A DNA stretch of 34,719 bases from Candidatus Nealsoniibacteriota bacterium (GTDB taxonomy: Bacteria; Patescibacteriota; Minisyncoccia; Minisyncoccales; PWPS01). Under the pieces are notes generated by a model that made no database searches, had not been told where the DNA came from, and worked only from the letters and a program-made list of their open reading frames with translations. The position numbers were made by a program, and so were the translations under genes. The stretch lies in contig PWKK01000023.1 in NCBI GenBank assembly GCA_003560665.1, positions 75,698 to 110,416 of the forward strand. Reading direction: 5' to 3'. This document shows positions 22,383-30,661 of this stretch, in pieces (position 1 is the first letter of the stretch; every line of letters begins with the position of its first letter).

Positions 22383-24095
22383 ATGAAAAAGAGAAATTTT
22401 TTAATAAGAATCTCTATTTTGCTCTCTATTTTCATTTTTATTGCTGGTTGGAGTTATTTTGACGAGCTAGAAGAGAAAAACACAGTTCTTAAAACGGAAA
22501 AATTAATAGAAATCCCCGAAGATCATGACAATGTAAATTCCGTTATCTTTGACTCTGATCTTCGTCGGGTTGCATACAGAGCTGAGAAAGAAGGAGAGCG
22601 GTTTATGGTTGTTAATGGTGAAAAAGGGGAAAAATATGATTCTGTTAGCGCCTTCAGGTTCGATTTCGGTGGTGATAAATTTTTCTACAGAGCGAGAAAA
22701 AACGGAGCCTGGATTATAGTGCAAAACGGAAAAGAGGGTGAGAAATACGATTCAATTTTAACCTCCACTTTCAGCCGTGACGGAAAAAAGATTATTTACA
22801 GTGCTCAAAAAAAAGGGAAATATTATACTGTTGTAGGAGACAGAGAAAGAGGACCTTATGATGCGGTCGGCTCTTTTCCCGTCTTTAGTCCCAATGGAAG
22901 CAAGTTGCTTTATAAAGCTGAAGAAGAAGGCAAACAGTTTGTAGTTCTAAACGGAGAAAAAGGAAAAAGTTACAATCTGGTCCGGTCCTTTTCTTTTAGC
23001 CCCGACAGCAGGAATTTTGCCTATGTTGCAAAAGAGAATGGCAAAGAGTTTGTTGTTTTAAATAGAGAAGAAAAGAAAAAATATGATGCTGTCGGATTTC
23101 TTTTTTCTTTTAGCCCCGACAGCAGGAATTTTGCCTATGTTGCAAAAGAGAACGGCAAAGAGTTCGTTGTTTTAAATGGAGAAGAAAAGGAAAAATATGA
23201 CTTTGTGGAACTTTTCCCCGGCTTTAGTCCTGACGGAGATAAGTTTGCCTACAGGGCCGAGGAAAAAGGAAAGCAGTTTATGGTAGTTGATGGTAAAGAA
23301 AAGAAAAAATATGACTCTGTCAGCTCTTTTGCATTTTCCTCTGACAGCATACGATCTGCCTATATAGCAAAAGAAGATGGGAAACAGTTTGTAGTTCTAA
23401 ACAGAGAAGAAAAGAAAAAGTATGATGAAGTAAAGTTTTTTACTTTCCATCGTCACGGAATGAGGAATGCCTATATTGCAAGAAAGGGAGAAAAATGGCT
23501 TTTAGTCATAGACGATAAAGAAGAAAACGACTATGACTTTGTTGACCGTTTTGTTTTCAGTCCCGATGGGACACGCTTTGCCTACAGAGTGAAAGAAGAG
23601 GGAGAACAGTTTATAATTGTAGACAGCAAAGAAGAGAAAAGGTATAATACGGTTAGTTCTTTTTCTTTTAATTCTACCGGAGAAAGATTTGCCTACAGTG
23701 CCGAAAAAAAAGGAAAGCAAGTTAAAGTTATAGATGGAAAAGAAGGGGTTCTTTATGATTCGATTGACTCTTTCAAGTTCAGCCCTGACGGTAAGCGTTT
23801 TGCCTATAGAGCGAAAGACGGTAAAGAAGAGTTTATGGTTGTAGAAGGCAAAGAAGAAAGTACTTATGATTCGGTAAGCTCCCTTCTTTTTAGTCGTGAT
23901 GGTAAGAACTATGCATACAAGGCGAAAAAAGAGGGTGAAGAATTTATCATCTTAAACGTAGAAGAAGGTGAAAGATGGGATGCTGTTTACTCGGGAACTG
24001 TTTTGTTTAGTCGTGACGGAAGATATATTACCTACGGGGCAAAGAGGGGAAATGAGATTTGGAGAGTAACAAAAAAAGTAGTGAACGCAAAATAA
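22383..24095 (+). CDS. Membrane-anchored protein with 14 propeller repeats
   Basis: A 570-residue protein with one N-terminal membrane segment (about 7-23) and then, from residue about 51 to the end, 14 repeats of 37-38 residues. Each reads roughly F-S-P-D-G-x-x-F-A-Y-x-A-K, then G-x-x-F-V-V-x-N-G, then E-K-K-Y-D-x-V. The F-S-P-D-G turn is the signature of WD40-like/PD40 beta-propeller blades. Fourteen blades suggest two seven-bladed propellers, which would be displayed outside the membrane. Such proteins usually bind proteins or glycans and are not enzymes. Repeats 5 and 6 are nearly identical in DNA, so the array has grown recently. It lies upstream of the pilus genes but 99 bases separate them, so a link to the pilus is uncertain. 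Confidence 0.8.
   Translation: MKKRNFLIRISILLSIFIFIAGWSYFDELEEKNTVLKTEKLIEIPEDHDNVNSVIFDSDLRRVAYRAEKEGERFMVVNGEKGEKYDSVSAFRFDFGGDKFFYRARKNGAWIIVQNGKEGEKYDSILTSTFSRDGKKIIYSAQKKGKYYTVVGDRERGPYDAVGSFPVFSPNGSKLLYKAEEEGKQFVVLNGEKGKSYNLVRSFSFSPDSRNFAYVAKENGKEFVVLNREEKKKYDAVGFLFSFSPDSRNFAYVAKENGKEFVVLNGEEKEKYDFVELFPGFSPDGDKFAYRAEEKGKQFMVVDGKEKKKYDSVSSFAFSSDSIRSAYIAKEDGKQFVVLNREEKKKYDEVKFFTFHRHGMRNAYIARKGEKWLLVIDDKEENDYDFVDRFVFSPDGTRFAYRVKEEGEQFIIVDSKEEKRYNTVSSFSFNSTGERFAYSAEKKGKQVKVIDGKEGVLYDSIDSFKFSPDGKRFAYRAKDGKEEFMVVEGKEESTYDSVSSLLFSRDGKNYAYKAKKEGEEFIILNVEEGERWDAVYSGTVLFSRDGRYITYGAKRGNEIWRVTKKVVNAK
22997..23224 (+). repeat. Recent 114-base tandem duplication in the propeller gene
   Basis: Two copies begin at 22997 and 23111, both starting TAGCCCCGACAGCAGGAATT. 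Over about 95 bases they differ at only four positions, then diverge near the end of the unit. The period equals one 38-residue blade, so the frame is kept. Confidence 0.85.
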
Positions 24096-24194
24096 AAAAG
24101 ACGACAAAGATATAGAGAAAGGCGATAAGATGTATTATGTAAAAAAGCCAGGTGCAACTTTGTTGCCCTTAAATAATCGGGAGATTAACTTTTT

Positions 24195-24647
24195 ATGAAA
24201 ATTATTGCAATGAAAGAAAGAGGTGGATTTACCGTAATAGAGCTTTTGATCGTCATTAGCTTGATTACTCTTTTTTCCTTTTTGACCGCTCCTTTTAGCA
24301 TAGAGTTTTACAGAGAGCAAACTCTTGATGAAGAAGCGCAATTCTTGGCCAACAATCTCAAAAACACACAATCTCACGCCATGGCGGGAAAAGATGATAT
24401 TGCTTGGGGAGTGGAGTTTTTGTCGGAAAAGTATATAATTTTTAAAGGTGGTTCCTGTGGAGAAGGAACAACTCATCGGACGGTTAATTTGCGGGGGGGA
24501 GTGGAGCTGGAAGGAGATAGTTGTGTTTTGTTTAAAGGAGGAACGGGAGTGCCAAACAACTCAGCGGAAGTTACGATAAAACATGGAGAAGAAAGGAGTT
24601 ACATAATAAATATTACGGAAGGAGGGGCGATAAGTATAGTTAGGTAA
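24195..24647 (+). CDS. Type IV pseudopilin, GspH/FimT-like minor pilin
   Basis: A 150-residue protein with a class III signal: a short basic leader, then G-G|F-T-V-I-E, where prepilin peptidase cuts after Gly and the new N-terminal Phe is methylated. E5 of the mature protein and a hydrophobic helix of about 20 residues follow. The outer domain has Cys in GGSCGEG and GDSCVLF, probably a disulfide, and a pattern of beta strands like GspH/FimT. These minor pilins prime assembly of the pilus and sit at its tip. An ATG at 24210 is an alternative start. It is the first of five prepilin-like genes in a row. Confidence 0.85.
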   Translation: MKIIAMKERGGFTVIELLIVISLITLFSFLTAPFSIEFYREQTLDEEAQFLANNLKNTQSHAMAGKDDIAWGVEFLSEKYIIFKGGSCGEGTTHRTVNLRGGVELEGDSCVLFKGGTGVPNNSAEVTIKHGEERSYIINITEGGAISIVR

Positions 24648-24668
24648 ACTACAAATCAAAAACCGTTA

Positions 24669-26828
24669 ATGGACAAAATTCAAAACAATCAAAGCGGGGC
24701 GGGGCTTCTGGAGGTACTGGCGGCGGTAGCGGTTTTTGCAATCGGGATTATGACGGTACTACACCTTTACTCGGGATCTTTTTCCGCGACAACACACAGC
24801 ATAGAAAAAAACCAAGCAATTCTCTTGGCAAGAGAGGGAATAGAGGCGGTACGCTCAATCAGGGATGCTGATTTTGGGAGGTTATCTGAAGATGCAGGCG
24901 GAATTGAACTAGAAAACAACAGGTGGCATATTACAACGTATCCCGAGATGGACATAGATGGAAGATTTACAAGAGAGATTGCCATTGAGGAAACAAACGA
25001 AAAGACAAGGAGAGTAATTTCTACTGTTTCGTGGGAACCACTCAGAGGAGAAGAAACCAGCGTTGTTATTGAGGAGTATTTGACGAATTGGAGAGAACCT
25101 TATGATATCTCACATACTCTAACTATTCATTCCGGGACGGGTGGTTCTGTTACTTCTCCCGGAGAAGGGACCTATACTTACGATTTTGGTGAAACGGTAG
25201 ATATTGTGGCAGAGGAAACCGATTTTCAAGGATGGACGGGAGACACCGAAGAAATCGATGACCCAAGCAGTGCCTCTACAACAATAACTATACTTGGCGA
25301 CTACAGCATTACGGCTACTTTTGAAGGAGATATAACACACGACCTGACAGTTGATTCTACTTCCGGTGGTTCTGTTACTTCTCCCGGAGAAGGAACTTAT
25401 AACTACGTTTGGGATGAAACGGTAAATATCGTAGCAGAACCGAATGCGGGATACGATTTTCAAGGATGGACGGGAGACACCGAAGAAATCGATGACCCAA
25501 GCAGTGCCTCCACGACAGTAAACATGCTTGGCGACTACAGCATTACGGCTAACTTTACAGAGACAACACACGAACTGACAATTGAATCCACTTCCAGTGG
25601 GTTGGTTGCAAACCCCGGAGAGGGAACCTATACTTATGGATTAGGTGAAACGGTAAATATCGTAGCAGAAGGACCTGATTTTCAAGGATGGACGGGAGAC
25701 ACCGAAGAAATCGATGACCCAAGCAGTGCCTCCACAACAATAACTATACTTGGTGACTACAGCATTACGGCTAACTTTGGAGAAGTAACACACGACCTGA
25801 CAGTTGATTCTACTTCCGGTGGTTCTGTTACTTCTCCCGGAGAAGGAACTTATAACTACGTTTGGGGAGAAACGGTAGATATTGTAGCAGAACCGAATGC
25901 GGGATATGATTTTCAAGGATGGACGGGAGACACCGAAGAAATCGACGACCCAAGCAGTGCCTCCACAACAATAACTATACTTGGTGACTACAGCATTACA
26001 GCTAACTTTACAGAGATAACACACGACCTGACAGTTGATTCTACTTCCGGTGGTTCTGTCACCTCTCCTGGAGAAGGAACTTATAACTACGTTTGGGGAG
26101 AAACGGTAGATATTGTAGCAGAACCGAATGCGGGATACGATTTTCAAGGATGGACGGGAGATACCGAAGAAATCGACGATCCAAGCAGTGTCTCCACAAC
26201 AATAACTATACTTGACGATTACAGCATTACAGCCAGCTTTACAGAAAAAGAATATGAACTTGCCGTAAACTCCACTACCGGAGGAACGGCTACAGACAAC
26301 ACCAACAACTCTCCTTATTTAGTGGGAACGGTAGTTGACATTAATGCCAACTCTAGTAGCGGATATGAATTTGTTGAGTGGACTACCAATGACGGAGGAA
26401 GTTTCGGAAACAAAAATATCGCTGATACCACTTACGAGATGCCCTCCAACAATGCAACGATAACCGCTAACTTTAGTGTAGTAGAAACAGGGATAGTTCG
26501 TGATTCTACGGGAGTGATTTCTGACGGAGATGGAGAACAGAGCTACAGCATAACGAATATCGATGTCTCTGGAATGGACACCATGTCCCTGGAAATCTCC
26601 TATGAATTACAATCAGGCCGCCGTGGCAACCAAAGAATCTGGGTCGAGGTTGATGGAAGTGAAGTCTATTCTGACACCGTTGAAACGGCAAGTGCTACAT
26701 GGCAAGACGACATTGATGTTTCCGGAGACAGTAATGTGACCATTACCATTTATGCTGACGCAGGAAGCCACCCTCAAGGCGATGATTATGCTGAAATACA
26801 CTGGGTAGAATATGAGCAAAGAGAGTAA
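24669..26828 (+). CDS. PilV-like minor pilin with InlB-type repeats, adhesin-like
   Basis: A 719-residue protein. The N-terminus (SGAGLLEVLAAVAVFAIG) is a type IV pilin-like helix, with cleavage expected after the Gly in QSG|AGLLE. A short pilin domain reaches about residue 147. Then come six repeats of 72-77 residues; the first five share GEGTY, ETVDIVAE, FQGWTGDTEE, DPSSASTT and GDYSITANF. This fits divergent InlB B-repeats, which are stalk modules of surface adhesins; the sixth is diverged (YELAVNSTTGG start). The last 110 residues are a beta-rich domain with SYSITNIDVSG and GDDYAEIHWVEYEQ that I do not recognise. Such a long exposed stalk on a minor pilin suggests a tip adhesin. Repeats 4 and 5 are almost identical at the DNA level. 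Confidence 0.84.
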   Translation: MDKIQNNQSGAGLLEVLAAVAVFAIGIMTVLHLYSGSFSATTHSIEKNQAILLAREGIEAVRSIRDADFGRLSEDAGGIELENNRWHITTYPEMDIDGRFTREIAIEETNEKTRRVISTVSWEPLRGEETSVVIEEYLTNWREPYDISHTLTIHSGTGGSVTSPGEGTYTYDFGETVDIVAEETDFQGWTGDTEEIDDPSSASTTITILGDYSITATFEGDITHDLTVDSTSGGSVTSPGEGTYNYVWDETVNIVAEPNAGYDFQGWTGDTEEIDDPSSASTTVNMLGDYSITANFTETTHELTIESTSSGLVANPGEGTYTYGLGETVNIVAEGPDFQGWTGDTEEIDDPSSASTTITILGDYSITANFGEVTHDLTVDSTSGGSVTSPGEGTYNYVWGETVDIVAEPNAGYDFQGWTGDTEEIDDPSSASTTITILGDYSITANFTEITHDLTVDSTSGGSVTSPGEGTYNYVWGETVDIVAEPNAGYDFQGWTGDTEEIDDPSSVSTTITILDDYSITASFTEKEYELAVNSTTGGTATDNTNNSPYLVGTVVDINANSSSGYEFVEWTTNDGGSFGNKNIADTTYEMPSNNATITANFSVVETGIVRDSTGVISDGDGEQSYSITNIDVSGMDTMSLEISYELQSGRRGNQRIWVEVDGSEVYSDTVETASATWQDDIDVSGDSNVTITIYADAGSHPQGDDYAEIHWVEYEQRE
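25113..26480 (+). repeat. Six tandem InlB-like coding repeats
   Basis: Units start at 25113, 25338, 25569, 25791, 26022 and 26253, with periods of 222-231 bases. Units 2, 4 and 5 are nearly identical, and unit 6 is old and diverged. The array is prone to expansion, contraction and assembly collapse, so copy number in the real genome may differ. Confidence 0.88.
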
Positions 26829-27014
26829 GAAAGGACGCAGAGAGGTGTAAAAAATAAGAAGAAGAGAGGTGCTTGCAAAACAGCTAACAGAAAACGAGAC
26901 CTGGCTCCTCAAAAGTACACTGAATAAGAAAAGAAGATAATGTTTAAAGGTAGAATAAATAGATATTAAAAATCAACTTGTTGAGACCCAATTGGAATAA
27001 TTGAAAAAAGTTTT

Positions 27015-27419
27015 ATGTTAAGAGTTAACCGTCAAAAAGGAAATATCGCTCTTATCACTTCTCTTATAATAAGCGCTGTTTTTATTTTACTTTTTGCAGG
27101 TATGTTTCGCTTGGCCGTTGGAGGCATGGAAAGAATTTCTGATAAAGAAAATTCACAAAAAGCAATTTCTCTTGCCACTACTTGTGCTGAATATACACTT
27201 ACGCAGTTAAGAGAAGAACCGAATTATACCGGCGAAGAGAGTCATCCATCTGAAAACTGCACCATAGGAGCGGTAAAAATGAGAGCAGATGAGCGCCATT
27301 TTGTTGTTGGGGGAGATTATTCGGGTTACGTAAAAAGAGTGTCCGTTGAAGTTAAAATAGTAGAGGAAGGAGGCGAGAGAACACTGGAAATTTTGAAATG
27401 GGAGCCTGATGATTACTAA
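27015..27419 (+). CDS. PilX-like minor pilin
   Basis: A 134-residue protein starting with a basic leader and QKGNIALITSLIISAVFILL, which is close to PilX-type N-termini (Q-x-G-x-x-L) and contains a single membrane helix. It has no F-T-L-I-E motif and no Glu at +5, as is common in PilX-like proteins. The C-terminal part has two Cys (TTCAEYT and ENCTIGA). It lies between the PilV-like and main pilin genes and follows a 186-base gap in which I see no gene or clear promoter. The role would be assembly or retraction control. Confidence 0.72.
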   Translation: MLRVNRQKGNIALITSLIISAVFILLFAGMFRLAVGGMERISDKENSQKAISLATTCAEYTLTQLREEPNYTGEESHPSENCTIGAVKMRADERHFVVGGDYSGYVKRVSVEVKIVEEGGERTLEILKWEPDDY

Positions 27420-27474
27420 GGTTGTTGTATTTTAATTTATATTAGTGTATAAACAAGAAAACTCATCCTAAAAT

Positions 27475-29406
27475 ATGATTTCTCAAAAAAAAAGAATCAA
27501 CAAAGGATTTACTCTTATCGAACTTCTTCTTGTCATTGCGATTGTTGCAATTCTTGTGGGTGTGGTTGTTGTTGCCATCGGACCGGCGAATCTGCTTGAA
27601 AGAGCGAGAGACAATCAGAGAGAGGCACACCTCAACGCGATTTATGGAGCAGGCGAACAATATTTTTTTACGAACAATGATTTTCCCGGTTGTATCAGTC
27701 CAACCGAAAGTGATGCCATAAACTGTGAAGCCTCTCTTACTCCTGCTTATTTAAACAGCATTCCCAGAGACCCCACGTGTGGTGATGACACGGAAAGTGG
27801 CTATTTTGTAAGAAAGGATTCCGCTACAGGGAGTATGGGTGTTATGGCCCCCTGCACGGAACAAGGGCCACCCATAATTGTCGGTAACTGGGAAGATTAT
27901 GAGGGCACTTACTTCGCGATAAATATTACCGGAACCAACTCTCCGGTGATGGAGGGAGGAACAATAGATGTTGATGTTACTATTACCAACATAGGAAGTG
28001 AGTCCGGAACAGAAGATGTTACTCTCTCTGTAGGCGGTACAGTAAGAGATTCAAAAACTATTACCCTTGATGCCGGCTCAGGTGGTTCTACCACTTTTTC
28101 GTGGAATACGGGATTAGGAGACAGCGGTTCATATACCGCTACTGTGTCAGGAGAAGAGCATTCCGACTCTAGAAGTGTTTTTGTCGAAGAGGCCAGAGAA
28201 TTTTTTCAGATTGATTCCTTTTCAACAAACGCTCCTGTTACCGAGGGGAATGTGTTTGAGGTAACTTTCGATATTACTAACACGGGAGATGATACAGGAA
28301 CCCAAGAAGTTGCTCTCTCTGTAGGCGGTACAGTAAAAGACACAGAAGATATCACTCTCGGGATTGGGTCAAGCACTACGGAAACACTATCTTGGAATAC
28401 ACAGGATGGAGACCACGGGTCGTATACAGCCGTTGTGTACACAAAAAATGACCAGGCATCGGCAAGTATAACGATTACAGAGGAAATAGGAGAGTTTCTT
28501 GTCGATATAACAGGCTCAAACTCTCCGGTGGTTGCGGGAGATACACTGAGGGTTAATGTTACTGTTACCAATACCGGGGAAGAGGCGGACACTCAGGATA
28601 TTACAATGACTAATGTTTCAGCACATCAAGTGGATACGAGAGAAGAAACTATAATTGCGGGTGGAACGAGAGAAATTGTTTTAGAGTGGGAGACGATAGA
28701 GGCAGACCAAGGAAACAATACAATGTATGTTTTTTCAGATAATGATTCAGCTAGTGTCGGAGTAACAATCGAACCGGTTTTCGATGTAAATATTACTTCC
28801 ACCAACTCTCCTATCAACGAAGGAGACACACTAAATGTAACCGCTACAATCACTAATACGGGGGATATTTTTGGAACCAGAGATATAGCGCTTATTGTAG
28901 GCGGGGAAGAAAGAGATACAAAGAGAGTTTCTCTTCAAGGAGACAATTCCAGTTCTCAAACTCTTTCGTGGACTACAGGAAAAGAAGATGAAGGAGAACA
29001 CACTGCAGTTGTGGCATCAAAGTATAACTCGGATTCGCAAAGCGTCCAAATACAGTATAACTGTACTTTATATGGAATAGGTGAAGAGTGTGAGGGAGGG
29101 GTAGTTGCCGGAGACGGCCTTATAGCCTACTATGGCGATGAAGGAGATTATCCGTGGGACACTGCTAAAAACGTATGTAATACGAAAACTTCTGGCGGAT
29201 ATAGTGACTGGCTTTTACCTGATGAAAACGAGTTGGACATACTCTATGACAACAGATACACCATAGGAGGGTTCACCGACTCTCTTTACTGGAGCAGAAC
29301 CCAATGGATATCTAATTGGGGGGTATTTCAATACTTCTGTATGGGAGGGGATTATGAGCCTGGAGATATGGGTGTGTACAGAGTTCGTTGTGTTCGAACT
29401 TTTTAA
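27475..29406 (+). CDS. Type IV pilin fused to four CARDB-like domains and a C-type-lectin-like head
   Basis: A 643-residue protein. N-terminus: KGFTLIELLLVIAIVAILVG, a perfect class III pilin signal (cleavage after Gly, Glu at +5), then a short pilin domain with a Cys-pair loop to about residue 140. Next are four similar domains of about 95 residues, each starting I-T-x-T-N-S-P-V-x-E-G and containing V-T-I-T-N-T-G and V-G-G-T, as in CARDB/immunoglobulin-like cell-adhesion modules. The last 115 residues have VAGDGLIAYYG, YSDWLLPDENEL, LYWSRTQW and VYRVRCVRTF, which are the DUF1566/Lcl lectin-like signature. This layout is an adhesive pilus subunit with a ligand-binding head. Lectin-like heads of this kind are common diversity-generating retroelement targets, but no matching template repeat was found. 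Confidence 0.86.
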   Translation: MISQKKRINKGFTLIELLLVIAIVAILVGVVVVAIGPANLLERARDNQREAHLNAIYGAGEQYFFTNNDFPGCISPTESDAINCEASLTPAYLNSIPRDPTCGDDTESGYFVRKDSATGSMGVMAPCTEQGPPIIVGNWEDYEGTYFAINITGTNSPVMEGGTIDVDVTITNIGSESGTEDVTLSVGGTVRDSKTITLDAGSGGSTTFSWNTGLGDSGSYTATVSGEEHSDSRSVFVEEAREFFQIDSFSTNAPVTEGNVFEVTFDITNTGDDTGTQEVALSVGGTVKDTEDITLGIGSSTTETLSWNTQDGDHGSYTAVVYTKNDQASASITITEEIGEFLVDITGSNSPVVAGDTLRVNVTVTNTGEEADTQDITMTNVSAHQVDTREETIIAGGTREIVLEWETIEADQGNNTMYVFSDNDSASVGVTIEPVFDVNITSTNSPINEGDTLNVTATITNTGDIFGTRDIALIVGGEERDTKRVSLQGDNSSSQTLSWTTGKEDEGEHTAVVASKYNSDSQSVQIQYNCTLYGIGEECEGGVVAGDGLIAYYGDEGDYPWDTAKNVCNTKTSGGYSDWLLPDENELDILYDNRYTIGGFTDSLYWSRTQWISNWGVFQYFCMGGDYEPGDMGVYRVRCVRTF

Positions 29407-29421
29407 TGAAAACGTGAGCAT

Positions 29422-29961
29422 ATGAAAGGTTCTTTAGTCAAAAAAAAGCATCGCCGTGAATGTATGCAAGAAGGGTTCACGCTTATCGAGTTCCTTGTCT
29501 ACAGCGTACTGGTTACCATTCTTGTCGGTTCACTGGTCCTTATAGGAGTTAATATTTTGCAAGGAAGAGCACGGATGGTAGGTATGGAAGAGGTAAACCA
29601 CAACGGAAAAATGGCCATAGAGAGAATCGCTTATCATATTCGGAAAGCTGAATCAATAAACTTTCCTCCGAACTGGAGTGAAGGTGCCTCGCTGTCGCTT
29701 GAGATGAAAGATCCGTTAAAAAATCCTACTGTGTTTGAAGTTGGAGTGAATGACGTATTAACAATAAAAGAGGGCCCGAGTGCTCCGGTGGCAATTACCA
29801 CGGAAGAGGTGGACGTTTTCCTTTTAAAATTTACCAATGTTTCAATCGATACTCCCGGAGCGGTAAGAGTAGAATTGACTCTAGAATATTCCAGTCCGAG
29901 AGGAGTACACGGCGAGGATTTTAGGAGAACATTTTACACAACGGAGAATATATACAGATAA
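29422..29961 (+). CDS. PilW/GspJ-like minor pilin
   Basis: A 179-residue protein. A basic leader is followed by QEGFTLIEFLVYSVLVTILVG, a class III signal with cleavage expected after Gly and Glu at +5, then a membrane helix. The mature part resembles GspJ/PilW: a helix with NHNGKMAIERIAYHIRKAES, then beta strands ending RRTFYTTENIYR. A shorter start at 29464 (MQEGF) is possible. It follows the CARDB pilin gene after 15 bases. In pilus and type II secretion systems GspJ forms part of the tip complex with GspH/I/K-like proteins. Confidence 0.82.
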   Translation: MKGSLVKKKHRRECMQEGFTLIEFLVYSVLVTILVGSLVLIGVNILQGRARMVGMEEVNHNGKMAIERIAYHIRKAESINFPPNWSEGASLSLEMKDPLKNPTVFEVGVNDVLTIKEGPSAPVAITTEEVDVFLLKFTNVSIDTPGAVRVELTLEYSSPRGVHGEDFRRTFYTTENIYR

Positions 29962-29994
29962 AAAATTTATTAACAAATTTAATTTAGTGAACTT

Positions 29995-30423
29995 ATGTCC
30001 AGAAATGTAAAAATAATTTTTTTAGTCACACTGATTATACTGGGTGTTATTGCTTTTATGATATTTCGAGACCTGTCTATGGCTCCGGAGCCGGAAGTTG
30101 CTATACGTGAAGGAATCAGAGAGTACAGAGAGGTAAGCATAGAAACAGGTGAAGAAATAATTGATGGGAGGCTTATCGAAGAAAACTACTTTGAATGCGA
30201 TCAAGGGAGGTACATCGATATGAGATTTTTAGAAGAAAAAGAACTTATTGAGGTTAAGTTAAGTGACGGCAGAGAGATAACTCTCCCGCGAACAGATTCT
30301 CCCACTGGAGACCGTTATGCAAACGAAGATGAATCAATTATTATTTTCCACCGAGCTGACACTATCTTTATAAATGAAGGAGGGGAGGTTACTTTTGGAA
30401 ATTGTCGGCTGGAAAAAGACTAA
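29995..30423 (+). CDS. Anchored MliC-like protein
   Basis: A 142-residue protein with one N-terminal helix (about 6-23) and an outer domain. The domain resembles MliC/PliC, the bacterial inhibitors of c-type lysozyme. FECDQGRYIDMRF, V-K-L-S-D-G-R-E-I-T-L, SPTGDRYANE and FGNC are in the right order, with C68 and C137 placed for the family's disulfide. In MliC proteins the S-G-x-x-Y loop enters the lysozyme active site; here it reads SPTGDRY. It sits between pilin genes and pilB. A lysozyme-protection role or a simple structural domain are both possible. Confidence 0.6.
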   Translation: MSRNVKIIFLVTLIILGVIAFMIFRDLSMAPEPEVAIREGIREYREVSIETGEEIIDGRLIEENYFECDQGRYIDMRFLEEKELIEVKLSDGREITLPRTDSPTGDRYANEDESIIIFHRADTIFINEGGEVTFGNCRLEKD

Positions 30424-30570
30424 GAGACAATATCGGATTGAACTTTTAAATGCGCCGATTGACTAGGAGAAGCTTAGAGGGGAATGGAGAGGTACCTAAA
30501 AAAGGAAAATTATCAGACCTCCAAAAGGAAGATGCGATAAGAAAATAACCTAAATTTAGAGTTTTAATAA

Positions 30571-30599
30571 TTGCATTTATTTAACGCATGCTTTATACT
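30571..30599 (+). promoter_or_regulatory. Candidate promoter for pilB operon
   Basis: TTGCAT (30571-30576) and TATACT (30594-30599) are 17 bases apart, an almost ideal sigma-70-type spacing. Transcription would start near 30606, inside the following hairpin, about 56 bases before pilB. The rest of the 238-base gap from 30424 shows nothing else recognisable. Confidence 0.55.
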
Positions 30600-30600
30600 G

Positions 30601-30625
30601 GAAGAACGGAAACGTTCTTCTTTTT
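30601..30625 (+). terminator. Rho-independent terminator before pilB
   Basis: Stem GAAGAACG (30601-30608) pairs with CGTTCTTC (30613-30620) across a GAAA tetraloop and is followed by TTTTTG then TTTT. This is the best terminator in the window. It should end transcription coming from the pilin genes, while the overlapping promoter starts a separate pilB unit. Confidence 0.7.
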
Positions 30626-30661
30626 GTTTTAAAAATGTTTGGAAAATGATAACGTTGTAGC

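Noticed and set aside
25119-26147. Long minus-strand frames in the InlB repeats
   Set aside because: They repeat with the same period as the plus-strand domain and are shadows of it.
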